From NCBI RefSeq assembly GCF_900699765.1, contig NZ_CAADHO010000001.1, forward strand, positions 1 through 64,000: DNA of 64,000 bases, given 5' to 3'. Numbering within the stretch: the stretch's first letter is position 1; each line of letters begins with the position of its first letter. Both the position numbers and the translations under genes were made by a program. The DNA is from Desulfoluna butyratoxydans. GTDB lineage: Bacteria > Desulfobacterota > Desulfobacteria > Desulfobacterales > Desulfolunaceae. The notes below the pieces were generated by a model that did not search any database, was not told the DNA's origin, and saw nothing but the letters and a program-made list of their open reading frames with translations. Below are positions 1-8,366 of the stretch, piece by piece.

Positions 1-737
1 GACACTCTCAGCCAACATATTTGCGTTCCATCGGCCCACCTCACATATTCACCGTTTACGTTACGTCCTCTCTCAATTATTGCCCCCCCTGCTTCAGAAA
101 GGACACCCACAACCCCAAACAAATCACTGGCATTATGCCCATGCCCCACCAACAGCTCCCGAATATCCTGATGCGCCTCCCCACTTTGAGCATGATCTGA
201 AATCTTGACCCTGATATCCCCATGAGCCCCCCCATCCCCATCATGCTCCCCAATCCTCGCCGTCATCCACGTGGTGTAATCAAACTGCCACGTCTCCGCC
301 GACACACTCACCCCGGTCAGCGCCTGGGCATCCTGGAACCGCATCATCACGTTCCGGGTGATGTTGTTCCCCGTGGTATTTGATCCCAGGTCTGTTTTCC
401 TCTTGGGCGTCTCTGGCGTGGTGGTCACTGTGATCACATTGCCCGTTTCCGCCTCTACCGTCCCGATCCAGTTAAAGGAAAAATCGCCCACATCGGAGCC
501 CAGGATCATGGAGTAGACCACCTGGTCCGGGTTGACGTAGCCCTTGTGGGCATCATCGATGGTGTGGGTATGAACGACGTGGGCCGGGTCCGGCATCTGC
601 TGGTTGCGGTCCACGGGTTGGGATGGGTCCAGGCCGGGGACCAGGGCAAGCACCATGCGATCGATGACGAGGGGTTTTTCTTCCCCCCTCAGCTCGTTGA
701 TGCGTGTCTGGCCCAGGGCGGTGATTGCACTGCTCAT
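1..737 (-). CDS. Phage tail-collar fibre protein, N-terminal part (cut by window edge)
   Basis: Reading leftward from the ATG at 737 the frame stays open to the window edge (245 codons). The N-terminus (MSSAITALGQTRINELRGEE) matches the P2 gpH-like tail-collar fibre family (DUF3751), which attaches the host-recognition fibre to the baseplate. The visible end contains a GEYVRWADGTQICW motif typical of fibre shafts near the tip domain. It overlaps the gpI gene by 4 bases (ATGA), the usual I-to-H junction of P2-like phages. The receptor-binding end and any chaperone gene lie outside the window. Codon use drifts to GGG/CAT-rich codons after about residue 150, which fits the mosaic origin of fibre tips. 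Confidence 0.85.
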   Translation of the reverse strand, partial: MSSAITALGQTRINELRGEEKPLVIDRMVLALVPGLDPSQPVDRNQQMPDPAHVVHTHTIDDAHKGYVNPDQVVYSMILGSDVGDFSFNWIGTVEAETGNVITVTTTPETPKRKTDLGSNTTGNNITRNVMMRFQDAQALTGVSVSAETWQFDYTTWMTARIGEHDGDGGAHGDIRVKISDHAQSGEAHQDIRELLVGHGHNASDLFGVVGVLSEAGGAIIERGRNVNGEYVRWADGTQICWLRV

Positions 738-1276
738 GGTTCCTCCAATATGGCTGTTTCGGTCAGGTGGTCATTGGAAAACTCCACCACCTGGATCTCC
801 ATGGGGATGGTGGTAATGATCTTCCATTCGTAGCGGCGGCAGGTTCTGCCGTAGTGTTGGATCAGGGTGGAAAGTAGGCTTTCGTTTTGGGCCAACTGGT
901 TGTCGGAGAGGCGGATGGCCACCACGTCCCAGTCGCGGCCCGGCATGCGCTCTTCCAGCTCCACGTAGCCCACGCCCAGGCGCTCGAAAATCTGTTTGAA
1001 GCCCTCCACGCTTCCGGCGTCCCTTGCGTTGGCGTAGGCGTGGCGGACGCGCAGGCGGAAGAGGTCCAGGGGCTCGCCCTTAAAGCGGGTGATGTCGCGT
1101 TGCCAGGCGATAAGCTCAAGCACGGCTTCCCGGCAGGTCATGGGGTCCAGTTGCTTCAGGGGCCAGAGGGCCCACTCGCCCAGGCGGGTAAACCAGCGGT
1201 GGGCGGCGGCGGCCAGCTTGGCCACCTGGCCCTTGTTCATCCAGACGGGCAGGTCAAAGGCGGGTAGTTCGGTCAT
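734..1276 (-). CDS. Phage tail protein I (P2 gpI-like baseplate protein)
   Basis: A 180-residue protein with the Tail_P2_I signature. The segment FRLRVRHAYANARDAGSVEGFKQIFERLG (residues about 73-101) is the most recognisable part. gpI belongs to the baseplate wedge and sits between gpJ and the fibre in P2-like phages. Its start overlaps the stop of the J gene by 1 base and its end overlaps the fibre gene by 4, so the three are translationally coupled. Length is close to P2 gpI. Confidence 0.85.
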   Translation of the reverse strand: MTELPAFDLPVWMNKGQVAKLAAAAHRWFTRLGEWALWPLKQLDPMTCREAVLELIAWQRDITRFKGEPLDLFRLRVRHAYANARDAGSVEGFKQIFERLGVGYVELEERMPGRDWDVVAIRLSDNQLAQNESLLSTLIQHYGRTCRRYEWKIITTIPMEIQVVEFSNDHLTETAILEEP

Positions 1277-2451
1277 CAGACCACCTCCGTGTTGACGGTG
1301 AGGGAGGAGAGCGTGGGGATCTCCATGGCGCTCACGATGTCGCCCAGGCTGAAGGAGACGGACTTTAAGTCCGGAAGCTGCTGGTGGAGTTCATAGGCCA
1401 GGGTGGAAAAGGAGAAGCGGGAAAACGGCATGGTGCGGGTGATTTTGGAAAAATCCTGGTTCTCGCGAAAGGCGAACCGCACCCGGTCCGACACGGCCTG
1501 TTTCAGGGCGGCGATTCTCTCTCCGGAGAGAACCCCGTCGTGGTACACGGTCACCACCAGCGCCGCCGGTTTTTCCGGCATGGGGAAGCACAGCATATCG
1601 TCCCCATGGCCGTGGTGGCCCTGGTCCCGGATGTAGGTATTGATGCCGTCCACAAAGGACTGGGAGGGCTGGCCGGAGTCGATCATCACGAAGGCGTTGG
1701 CGCTTCCCGGGCCCCTGGGGGCGTCGTGCTCGAACCAGACGAAGTCGGGCTGGATACCGGCAAACAGGGAGATATCCGCCCGGTATGCAGCGTCGTGGTG
1801 ATACTGGCCCACGGCGGAGAACTGGTTGCGGCATCGCAGCCGGAGAGAGTCGTCGGACTCCGCATCGGCCCCGGCGATGGTGATCCACTCCGCCTCGTTG
1901 GTGACCGCGGCAATCCCGGACACAGGCTCCGGCAGCACGGTAAAATACCCCGGCCCCAGGTTGTGGGCCGTGCCGGGGATCTCCGCCTCCACCGGCACCT
2001 GGGCTGAGATCACGCCGTCCGGGATGGTCACCTCTTCCGTGGTGCGCACCCGGTAAATCTTCGTGTTGATGGGCGGCGTGGCCACCAGGATCCCGGCCTC
2101 CACCGTTACCTCCCCGTCGGCGGCCTCCCGGGTAAACACAAGAAAACCCCGGGTGGTCGCGGCTTTTTTCCTCTCCAGGTCCACGGCCCAGGCCAGAAGC
2201 TCCAGCCAGGCCCCGGTGGCGTCCTTCAGGAAAAAGTTGGGAAGCACCTGGGTGGCCAGGAGCTGCACCAGCCACATGGCCGGTTTTGTGGCGATGGCCG
2301 TGATCAGCCGCCAGAAGGGGGCCCACTCCGAGTCGTTGGCGATGCCCACCTCCTCCTCGGCGTTGATGGCGCGCCATTCGGTTTCCATGGCCTCCTGGGA
2401 GACGGGGATCCCCGCGTCCACCAGCATCTGCTCGTATACGTCCGTCATCAC
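1276..2451 (-). CDS. Baseplate assembly protein J
   Basis: A 391-residue member of the baseplate J-like family, which forms the wedge of contractile tails. Supporting segments include IPGTAHNLGPGYFTVL and a DSLRLRCRNQF motif near mid-protein, typical of J proteins. It follows the DUF2590/gpW-like gene with a 4-base overlap and precedes gpI. The order W-J-I-H, all on the minus strand, is that of P2 and kappa-like phages. Confidence 0.9.
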   Translation of the reverse strand: MMTDVYEQMLVDAGIPVSQEAMETEWRAINAEEEVGIANDSEWAPFWRLITAIATKPAMWLVQLLATQVLPNFFLKDATGAWLELLAWAVDLERKKAATTRGFLVFTREAADGEVTVEAGILVATPPINTKIYRVRTTEEVTIPDGVISAQVPVEAEIPGTAHNLGPGYFTVLPEPVSGIAAVTNEAEWITIAGADAESDDSLRLRCRNQFSAVGQYHHDAAYRADISLFAGIQPDFVWFEHDAPRGPGSANAFVMIDSGQPSQSFVDGINTYIRDQGHHGHGDDMLCFPMPEKPAALVVTVYHDGVLSGERIAALKQAVSDRVRFAFRENQDFSKITRTMPFSRFSFSTLAYELHQQLPDLKSVSFSLGDIVSAMEIPTLSSLTVNTEVV

Positions 2452-2771
2452 ACCTCCAGCGAAAAGCCGATGGGGCCAAAATTCATGGTCTCGGCCCTCA
2501 GATAGAATTCTCCGGGTTTCACCTCGTCAATGGCGGCGGAACCCGGCACGATGCGCACATCGTTATCCACGGCCAGGGTGATCATCATCTTGGTGCGATC
2601 CACCAGCCCCCGGTTGCGGTTGCCCACCAGGGGCGGTAAAAAGCCCTCCTCCCGGATCATGTGGACCAGGTCCTGGGCGATGACGTCCCGGTCCGTGATG
2701 GTGACCGGGTTGCCCCCGGCGTCCAGGACCAGGTCGTCGTCTTCAATCAACAGGTCAAGATACATTGTCAT
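2448..2771 (-). CDS. DUF2590 family baseplate protein (gpW/gp25-like)
   Basis: A 107-residue protein with the gp25-like pattern seen in kappa-type phages: TITDRDVIAQDLVHMIREEGFLPPLVGNRNRG. DUF2590 proteins occupy the place of P2 gpW, a baseplate wedge component. The gene lies directly between the tape measure and baseplate J, with no gap after the tape-measure stop. Function is inferred from family and position. Confidence 0.75.
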   Translation of the reverse strand: MTMYLDLLIEDDDLVLDAGGNPVTITDRDVIAQDLVHMIREEGFLPPLVGNRNRGLVDRTKMMITLAVDNDVRIVPGSAAIDEVKPGEFYLRAETMNFGPIGFSLEV

Positions 2772-4529
2772 TTACGATGCCATCACCAGCTGGCTGGTGA
2801 CCTCCTGTGCGTTGATGGGCCGGGATGTGACGATCTTCCCCACATGCACGGTTTGAGAAGAGCTTGTGCTGGTGTTGGAGACGGCCGTCGCAATAGATTG
2901 AGACACGCCCCCCGCCGGCACCGCCGCCTGCCTGGGCGCCTCCAGGGAAGGCGACGTCTTCGGTGCTTCGGCCACGGGATCGTCCCCCACCCCCGGTATC
3001 CAGGAGAATTTCCCTTTCACCCAATCCCAGGCGTCCCCCAGCTTGGCAAAGCCCCCCATCACCCAGTCGATGCCCCCCATGATGGCCTTGCCCCATGAGG
3101 AGTCCATGAAGGCGGCCTTCAGGTCGTCCCAGTAGTAGATGGCGGCGGCAATGGCCCCGGTGAGAAGCACCACGCCCCCGGCAATGAGCAGCACCGGGTT
3201 TGCCCACATGGCTGTGTTCATGAGCCACATGGCGATCTGCCCGGCTATCATCACGCCCCGGAACACGGCCATGATGCCGGACACCGCACTCACCGCCACG
3301 CCCCAGCCCATGGTGGCCATACTGGCCACGCCACCTGCCATGGCAAAGGCGGCCAACCCGGCGGTGAGGCCCGCCACCCCGATCACCGCGTAGCCGATGT
3401 ATTTGGTCAGGGTGGGATACTCCTGGGTCCACTGGTACATGGTCCCCGCCCCTTCGGCCATGGTCTCCACCACAGGGATTAATGTGGGTAAAAGCGCCTG
3501 GCCCAGGCCGATGCGCAGGGCCTTGGTCCCCTGGTTCAACCGTTGAAAGGGGTCCACCATGGCATCGGCCATGGTCATGGCTTTTTCCATGCCCTTCACC
3601 TTGCCCAGGGCGTTCATGTCGCCTTCCAGCTTGCCCACCTTGGGCAACAGCAAATCGATCATGGCCACGGCTTCGTCGGAGCCGAAGGCCTCTTTCAATG
3701 CGTCGGACTCGGCCACGTCCAGGGTGCTCCCGAACTTGCCCCGGATCTTCTGCAGGATGTCCACCATCCCCAGCATGCGCCCGTTGGCGTCGGTAAAGGA
3801 GAGCCCCAGCTTCTCCTGGGCCCCGCCGATCCCGCCAAGGAAGGCTTTGTACTTGGTCCCGGCCTCGGAGCCGGACATGGTGGCCTGGAGCGATCCCAGC
3901 ACCGCCATCTGCTCGGCCTGGTCAATGCCCGCCGAAGTGGCCTTGGCCCCCAGGGCGGAAAAAGATGCGGCCATCTCGGAGCCGGTGGTCTTGAACATCT
4001 GCACCGCCGTGGCCGTCTGCCCGGTGAGTTGCTCCACCCAGTCCGCCTTGCCCATGGCGTTGGCGGAGTCGGCGAAGATCCCGTACATGGTGCCCATGTA
4101 ATCGGTGATGGTTGCGGCGTCGGATTTCGTCCCCTTGGCAAGGATGTTGGAAGCGTTGGTGAAGGAGGAAAGCTCCTCTCCGGAGAGCCCGGCAATGGCC
4201 GACTGGATGTCGTAGGACGACGACACAAAGTCCTTGGCCGACTCCCCGTACTTCACGGAAAAGGCGATGGCCTTGTCCGCCAGCATGTCCAGGGAGTTCT
4301 GGGCAACGTCCAGGCTTCGCACCTCGCCGATGGCCATGTTGAACTCCTGGGCCGGGGCCGTGAGGGCGGTCACCGCGTAACCGGCGGCAGCCACCCCGGC
4401 GGCCCCGCCCGCCACCTTGCTGAAGGTGTCCGTCACGCCTTCCAGGGAGTTTTTGATTTTCCCCGCCGGGCCGGTCACCTTGTCCATCAGGTCGATGGTG
4501 AACATCAGTTTTTGAAGCTGGCTTGCCAT
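2772..4529 (-). CDS. Phage tail tape measure protein
   Basis: 585 residues. The N-terminal half is a TP901-type tape-measure core: the early segment LMDKVTGPAGKIKNSLEGVTDTFSKVAGGAAG, then SAIAGLSGEELSSFTNASNILAKGTKSDAATITDYMGTMYG, then DQAEQMAVLGSLQATMSGSEAGTKYKAFLGG. Hydrophobic membrane-like stretches lie around residues 375-460 (IGYAVIGVAGLTAGLAAFAMAGG and ANPVLLIAGGVVLLTGAIAAAIYYW), as in other tape measures. It sets tail length and is delivered into the host on infection. At 585 residues it is rather short, implying a short contractile tail. It lies downstream of the frameshifted chaperone, as expected. Confidence 0.9.
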   Translation of the reverse strand: MASQLQKLMFTIDLMDKVTGPAGKIKNSLEGVTDTFSKVAGGAAGVAAAGYAVTALTAPAQEFNMAIGEVRSLDVAQNSLDMLADKAIAFSVKYGESAKDFVSSSYDIQSAIAGLSGEELSSFTNASNILAKGTKSDAATITDYMGTMYGIFADSANAMGKADWVEQLTGQTATAVQMFKTTGSEMAASFSALGAKATSAGIDQAEQMAVLGSLQATMSGSEAGTKYKAFLGGIGGAQEKLGLSFTDANGRMLGMVDILQKIRGKFGSTLDVAESDALKEAFGSDEAVAMIDLLLPKVGKLEGDMNALGKVKGMEKAMTMADAMVDPFQRLNQGTKALRIGLGQALLPTLIPVVETMAEGAGTMYQWTQEYPTLTKYIGYAVIGVAGLTAGLAAFAMAGGVASMATMGWGVAVSAVSGIMAVFRGVMIAGQIAMWLMNTAMWANPVLLIAGGVVLLTGAIAAAIYYWDDLKAAFMDSSWGKAIMGGIDWVMGGFAKLGDAWDWVKGKFSWIPGVGDDPVAEAPKTSPSLEAPRQAAVPAGGVSQSIATAVSNTSTSSSQTVHVGKIVTSRPINAQEVTSQLVMAS

Positions 4530-4532
4530 GCA

Positions 4533-4981
4533 TCACCTTCCGTTGAACGCCATGGCCACGCCTGCGGCAGTGGCCATACGCTGTTTTTCCCAATAGTCCT
4601 TTTCCAGGAAGAGCGCTTCCCCCATGGCCCTGGGCGTCACCTCACGCCCCGGGAACCACTTGTGGGAGAAGGCCGTCATCTGGGACAGAGCGGAGTTCTC
4701 TATCCCGGCGGCAATCCGTTCTACTCCCCCACCGCCACCTCGATGGCGGGCACCACCTTGTTGATCAGGTGGGTACCGATGGCCATCACGTGGGTGGGGT
4801 TCTCCAGGAAGGGCTTCAGGGCCTCTTTGCTCTCCGGGGCCACACAGCGAACCAGGAAGTTGTGGGTGGGCTGCACCTTGTCGGTGGGCTGCATCTCGTT
4901 GATCAGGCGCTCATGGTGGGCGGGGGTAACGTCGAAATCAATGGCGGTGCCGTCGATGGTCAGGGTGATTTTTGTGCTCAT
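4533..4981 (-). CDS. Tail assembly chaperone, predicted -1 frameshift product (gpE-E'-like)
   Basis: The gap between the short chaperone and the tape measure is an open frame in the -1 phase. Slippage on the run of five G at 4730-4726 would replace the final GAG-stop with GGA GTA GAA and continue for 63 further residues. The extension reads GVERIAAGIENSALS... and ends ...AAGVAMAFNGR at a TGA (4535-4533), four bases before the tape-measure ATG. The extension has normal phage codon use and an amphipathic composition, and fills the gap exactly. P2 (E/E') and lambda (G/GT) use the same arrangement. The slip itself is inferred; the heptamer G GGG GAG is not the strongest known class. Confidence 0.65.
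4721..4981 (-). CDS. Phage tail assembly chaperone, short form (gpE-like)
   Basis: An 86-residue protein resembling the small tail assembly chaperones of kappa-like phages (the family formerly called DUF2765). It has a beta-rich start (STKITLTIDGTAIDFDV) and a conserved middle (FLVRCVAPESKEALKPFLENP). Such chaperones coat the tape measure during tail assembly. It lies one small gap upstream of the tape measure. The last codons run through a G-rich stretch (GTG GGG GAG TAG at 4732-4721) where ribosomes probably slip to make a longer product; see the overlapping entry. Confidence 0.75.
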   Translation of the reverse strand: MSTKITLTIDGTAIDFDVTPAHHERLINEMQPTDKVQPTHNFLVRCVAPESKEALKPFLENPTHVMAIGTHLINKVVPAIEVAVGE

Positions 4982-4993
4982 GGGTCTTTCTCC

Positions 4994-5236
4994 TTACTTT
5001 TTGATGATCTGTTCAAACATGGAAAATCGTTCGTTCAATCGGGTTTCAAGGCGGTTTTCGAAATCCGAGAACATCTTCTCAAGATCTCTTTTGCTGGTGT
5101 AGTTCTCCGAGATGTAGAGTCTCAGGTTCACGATCGCCAGCTCGTTGGCCTGCTCCTTCCTGAACAGGTAGATGTTCCACGCCAGGACTGCGGGCCAGAG
5201 ATACCTGGCGATGAACTCGAAGGTTTCGGTCACCAT
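4994..5236 (-). CDS. Small membrane protein, possible holin or spanin-like lysis component
   Basis: 80 residues with one N-terminal hydrophobic segment (about residues 7-24, FIARYLWPAVLAWNIYLF) and a charged coiled-coil-like tail (SKRDLEKMFSDFENRLETRLNERFSMFEQIIKK). The topology fits a single-span holin or an Rz-like protein. It sits after a predicted muralytic enzyme and a second short hydrophobic protein, in the usual site of the kappa-like lysis cassette between tail tube and tail chaperone. I do not recognise the family; the role is inferred from topology and context. Confidence 0.5.
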   Translation of the reverse strand: MVTETFEFIARYLWPAVLAWNIYLFRKEQANELAIVNLRLYISENYTSKRDLEKMFSDFENRLETRLNERFSMFEQIIKK

Positions 5237-5241
5237 GGGGA

Positions 5242-5451
5242 TTAAACCTTTTCAGCCTCAGGCAGGTTGTGGTTGGAAAGCTCCGTGGCCACCATCCCCA
5301 CCAGCTCATCATCCACCGTGTTGGTGGTCTGTTTAGCCAGCTTCTTCAGCCCCAGGATCACCAGGCGGGTGAGGATCTTTTCACTGGCAACGGCCAGGGC
5401 CATGCGGCCAAGGATGTGGGAAGCGGAACTTGCAATGGCTGTCAAAAACAT
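5242..5451 (-). CDS. Short hydrophobic phage protein, lysis-cassette candidate
   Basis: 69 residues starting MFLTAIASSASHILGRMALA; the ATG at 5451 is preceded by a clear AAGGAG ribosome site 6 bases upstream. The N-terminal 40 residues are weakly hydrophobic and amphipathic (ILTRLVILGLKKLAKQ) and the C-terminus is acidic. It is packed between the predicted endolysin-like gene and the membrane protein at 4994-5236. A holin or antiholin role is possible, but no family is recognised. Confidence 0.5.
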   Translation of the reverse strand: MFLTAIASSASHILGRMALAVASEKILTRLVILGLKKLAKQTTNTVDDELVGMVATELSNHNLPEAEKV

Positions 5452-5465
5452 GGGCGTCTCCTTTT

Positions 5466-5867
5466 TCAGGTGGTGGCCATGCGGATCCCCGTGGCGATCT
5501 GGTCGTCGCTGTAGGGCATCTGGCCGTTTTCGTGTTTGATGATCACCGGAATGAGCCGGGGCAAGACCTCGGTCACCACCAGGGGCTCGTCCGGATCCAC
5601 GCCCACCACCTGGGCCACATGGTCCACGTAGGCGGCGGTGTCGTTCTCCTTGGGAGGCGCCCATCGGGTGATGATGCCCCGCACGGTCTTGATGCCGTGG
5701 CGGCGCTGGTAGTTGGTCAACACCCTTGCCATGGCCCGGATGCCGTACTCCGGGGTTGTGAACAGGCAGAAGGCGGGGTCCGGCTGCACCTTGGCCAGGC
5801 CGTCCCAGTTGTCGCCGTGGCGGATGTTGCCGGGGTTGTTGTTGCGAATGCCTCGTGTTGCTTCCAT
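5466..5867 (-). CDS. Predicted phage muralytic/structural protein (GIRNNNPGNIR family)
   Basis: 133 residues beginning MEATRGIRNNNPGNIRHGDNW. The motif RGIRNNNPGNIR is the hallmark of a family annotated as phage structural protein P5 or lytic enzyme, found as the endolysin-like gene of many kappa/P2-like phages. The start at 5867 overlaps the stop of the zinc-finger gene (TGATG); an upstream in-frame ATG at 5957 would lie wholly inside that gene and is less likely. Context points to cell-wall degradation at lysis or entry. Catalytic residues are not established. Confidence 0.65.
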   Translation of the reverse strand: MEATRGIRNNNPGNIRHGDNWDGLAKVQPDPAFCLFTTPEYGIRAMARVLTNYQRRHGIKTVRGIITRWAPPKENDTAAYVDHVAQVVGVDPDEPLVVTEVLPRLIPVIIKHENGQMPYSDDQIATGIRMATT

Positions 5868-6067
5868 CACATGGTCTCCAGTTCTTCCTGACAGTCCCGG
5901 CACAGGGTGCAGCCGGGCATGGCCTTCCTGCGCCCTTCGGGGATCGGTTCGTCGCAATGCGCGCAGATCGCAAGGCCGGGCCCCGTGGGAAGGGCGGCCC
6001 GGGCGCTGGCCACGGCGGCGTTGCGCTCGCGGGCTTCAAGGATCTGTGCGCGGTCCAATATGTCCAT
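5867..6067 (-). CDS. DksA/TraR-like C4 zinc-finger protein
   Basis: 66 residues. An N-terminal helix (MDILDRAQILEARERNAAVASARAAL) is followed by a C4 zinc finger: CAHC at 35-38 and the pair of cysteines in CTLCRDC around 53-59, with the typical GRRKAMPGC segment between. Short phage TraR/DksA proteins bind in the secondary channel of RNA polymerase and alter promoter use. Many P2-like phages carry one at this place. It overlaps both neighbours by one base, so it is part of the late operon. Confidence 0.8.
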   Translation of the reverse strand: MDILDRAQILEARERNAAVASARAALPTGPGLAICAHCDEPIPEGRRKAMPGCTLCRDCQEELETM

Positions 6068-6519
6068 CAGTCGGTGAGCCCTTCCACCCTGGCCGGATCG
6101 AGGTAGGGTATGCCGTTGATCTTCACGAAGTTGGGGCTGGTCACCTCAAAGCCGATTTTGACGGTGGCCTTCTTATCGCTGGTGGGGTCGTAGTCCATGA
6201 TGTCCTTGAGGTTCAGAAGGCACCCGAAGGCCTCCACGTTCTCCTCCTCCTTGGTCCCCTTGGCGTAGAACTGAAGGTCCACGGGCTCGATGCCCTGCCA
6301 GGAGCCCTTGGCCGCCGCCTCTTCCGCCAGGATGGCCATGGCCGTGGCGTCCAGCTCGATGTCTCCGGAGGCGCTCACCGCCCCGGGCACCCACCCGTTG
6401 GGCACGCCTCCGTCCTGCACGGACTTCCGCCCGTCTTCAATGGAGAGGGAGGCCTTCTCCGCCCGCAGGCGAAAATCCCCCAGGCTAAATGAAAAGCTGC
6501 TGTTGCTGATTCGCTTCAT
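6067..6519 (-). CDS. Phage tail tube protein (DUF2597 family)
   Basis: 150 residues, starting MKRISNSSFSFSLGDFRLRAEKASLSIEDGRKSVQDGGVPNGWVPG. This is the kappa-phage DUF2597 pattern, the equivalent of P2 gpFII, which builds the inner tail tube. It directly follows the sheath gene, the universal sheath-then-tube order of contractile phages. Confidence 0.8.
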   Translation of the reverse strand: MKRISNSSFSFSLGDFRLRAEKASLSIEDGRKSVQDGGVPNGWVPGAVSASGDIELDATAMAILAEEAAAKGSWQGIEPVDLQFYAKGTKEEENVEAFGCLLNLKDIMDYDPTSDKKATVKIGFEVTSPNFVKINGIPYLDPARVEGLTD

Positions 6520-6528
6520 GGGTCACTC

Positions 6529-7638
6529 CTATGCGTTGGTGCTGAGATCCAGCATCAGGTTCACGGTGATGTCTTTGGGGCAGTTATAGGGCCGCGCCTT
6601 CATGTAGATGCGCACAGAGTCCTTATCCACCCACTGGATGGTGATGGCGTCCCGGGCCGGGGGATGGATCTCCCCGGGGAAGATCTCCTTGCCGATGCGC
6701 GACCCGATGGACATTTTTCTCAAGGGCCGCATGAAGTAGCTGGCGTTTTGGGCGATGGACTCCGGCGTGGAGTTCAGGCGGCGGTCGCCGATGCGCGCCA
6801 CGGTCAGGGGGTACACCTGGCGCATGGCCTTCTGAATGACGCGAAGGTTCTCCACCACCTGGAAGTCGCCCCCGGGCACGTCCAGCATGTTGCAGTCGCC
6901 CCAGTACACCCCGGGGTAATCCGGGTACCACTGGGGGACAGAGAACCGGTTCGCGTCCAGGGCCTTCAGGTGGGCCATGGAGAGCATCACCCCGTCCTTG
7001 TCCGTGGGCCTCTCGCCAAAGGTCCCGATGAGGGGCCCGGTGGCCACCCGCATGGGTGTGTCGGCCACGGTGACGGCCCGGTTGCACAGGCGCCCGGCAA
7101 GGGTGCCCTGGTCCGGTCCCCACAGGGAGGGCACCACGCACACCTGGTCGGCGGCCACGCCGTCGGTGATGGGCTCGATGGCCGCGATGTAATCGGCCCA
7201 GGCTTCGTCCGCACCACAGCCCCGCACGCTGGCCATGAAGAAAACGGGCCGCATGTAGGTGGCCAGGATCGACTTGGCCTTGGTGAACATGGCCTCGATG
7301 TCGGTTTTCTGGGTTACGGGGTCGGTGATGACGATGGCCTCGCAGCTCGTCACCTCCATGGCGTAGTCCACGGCATCGGCCCAGGACCCGTCGGCAGCGA
7401 TGGGCAGCACGCTGGCCCCCCAGTTCTGCCCGGCGTTGACCATGGCGGCCTCCACCTGGGTCTTGAGGTTGGAGGCATCCGCCCCCAGGGCTTCGTCCAG
7501 GTCCGTGGCGTTGCTCACGGAAAGCACCTTGCCCACGTTGACGGTACCCTCCCCGATAAACAGGAAATGGCGCTCGATCTCGGGCAGGGGTCCCTGCATG
7601 AGGTTGAGCCGGTTAATCTGAATCGTTCCAAGTGACAT
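6529..7638 (-). CDS. Phage tail sheath protein (DUF2586 family)
   Basis: 369 residues starting MSLGTIQINRLNLMQGPLPEIERHFLFIG. The ATG at 7638 is chosen because the frame further upstream overlaps the neighbour and has no family resemblance. DUF2586 proteins are the contractile sheath of kappa-like phages, equivalent to P2 gpFI. The C-terminal part (GKEIFPGEIHPPARDAITIQWVDKDSVRIYMKARPYNCPKDITVNLMLDL) has the interlocking-strand pattern of sheath subunits. It is the first gene after the head and tail completion block. Confidence 0.8.
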   Translation of the reverse strand: MSLGTIQINRLNLMQGPLPEIERHFLFIGEGTVNVGKVLSVSNATDLDEALGADASNLKTQVEAAMVNAGQNWGASVLPIAADGSWADAVDYAMEVTSCEAIVITDPVTQKTDIEAMFTKAKSILATYMRPVFFMASVRGCGADEAWADYIAAIEPITDGVAADQVCVVPSLWGPDQGTLAGRLCNRAVTVADTPMRVATGPLIGTFGERPTDKDGVMLSMAHLKALDANRFSVPQWYPDYPGVYWGDCNMLDVPGGDFQVVENLRVIQKAMRQVYPLTVARIGDRRLNSTPESIAQNASYFMRPLRKMSIGSRIGKEIFPGEIHPPARDAITIQWVDKDSVRIYMKARPYNCPKDITVNLMLDLSTNA

Positions 7639-7661
7639 TTTTTTTCCTAAGCTCCTTCGCT

Positions 7662-8366
7662 CTATGCGCGTCGCACGCGTTTCAAGGCGTCTTCGGTCAT
7701 CTGGGTGAGAAAGGCGTCGGCGTCTTCCAGGGTGGCGCCTAAAAATGGGCGGGGTGCGGGTTTGACTTCCCAGCTCTGCTTCCCGTGCCGGGTCTTGAAT
7801 CTCATCAGGCGAAGAATCAAACCGGCTTGCCCCTTGCTCATGTTGTCCATGATCCACTTGGCTGGCACCCGCTTTAATACGGCTTTGCCTTTGCCCCGCT
7901 TCCTGGCCACCCGGCGCCGGTATCCTTCTTTGTTCAGGGAACGCGCCTGGGCTTGGGTTGCAGGCTTCTTGTAATCATTCCGACTTTTGGGGCCGTAAAC
8001 CTTTGCCGCTCTTTGAGGGGTCCATGTGTCGCCAACCCCATTGGCCTGTTTGAACGCCAACTGCCCACGGCCTGGGTTCTTCCAGGAGACAGTGGCCCGA
8101 TGGGAATTGTCTTTCCAAACGGTCACCGCCATGCCTTTGCCCATTTTCTTGAGCAGCTTCTTCTTGTGGCGGCTATTGGCCCGTGGAGCCATGGACTCGC
8201 CGGACACGGTCTTCTGGTACCTGATATTCTCCCGGGCTTTTTTACGGGTCTGATTGCCGATATCGGCCAGCAAACGGCGGCGCTCCGGAACACTCATGGA
8301 GAGCACCTCAAGCTGATCCATCAGCCGCAACATCTCCCGTTTGTTGTGCCGCACCTTCACGTCCAT
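7662..8366 (-). CDS. Phage virion morphogenesis / tail completion protein (gpS-like)
   Basis: 234 residues from the ATG at 8366, which overlaps the stop of the gpR gene (TGATG). It is rich in Lys and Arg, with N-terminal MDVKVRHNKREMLRLMDQLEVLSMSVPERRRLLADIGNQTRKKARENIR, matching the P2 gpS (Phage_tail_S) family that completes the head-proximal tail end. The C-terminus (PAPRPFLGATLEDADAFLTQM) carries the conserved R-P-F-L-G motif. A longer start at 8429 would extend 21 residues into the upstream gene and is unlikely. Confidence 0.8.
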   Translation of the reverse strand: MDVKVRHNKREMLRLMDQLEVLSMSVPERRRLLADIGNQTRKKARENIRYQKTVSGESMAPRANSRHKKKLLKKMGKGMAVTVWKDNSHRATVSWKNPGRGQLAFKQANGVGDTWTPQRAAKVYGPKSRNDYKKPATQAQARSLNKEGYRRRVARKRGKGKAVLKRVPAKWIMDNMSKGQAGLILRLMRFKTRHGKQSWEVKPAPRPFLGATLEDADAFLTQMTEDALKRVRRA

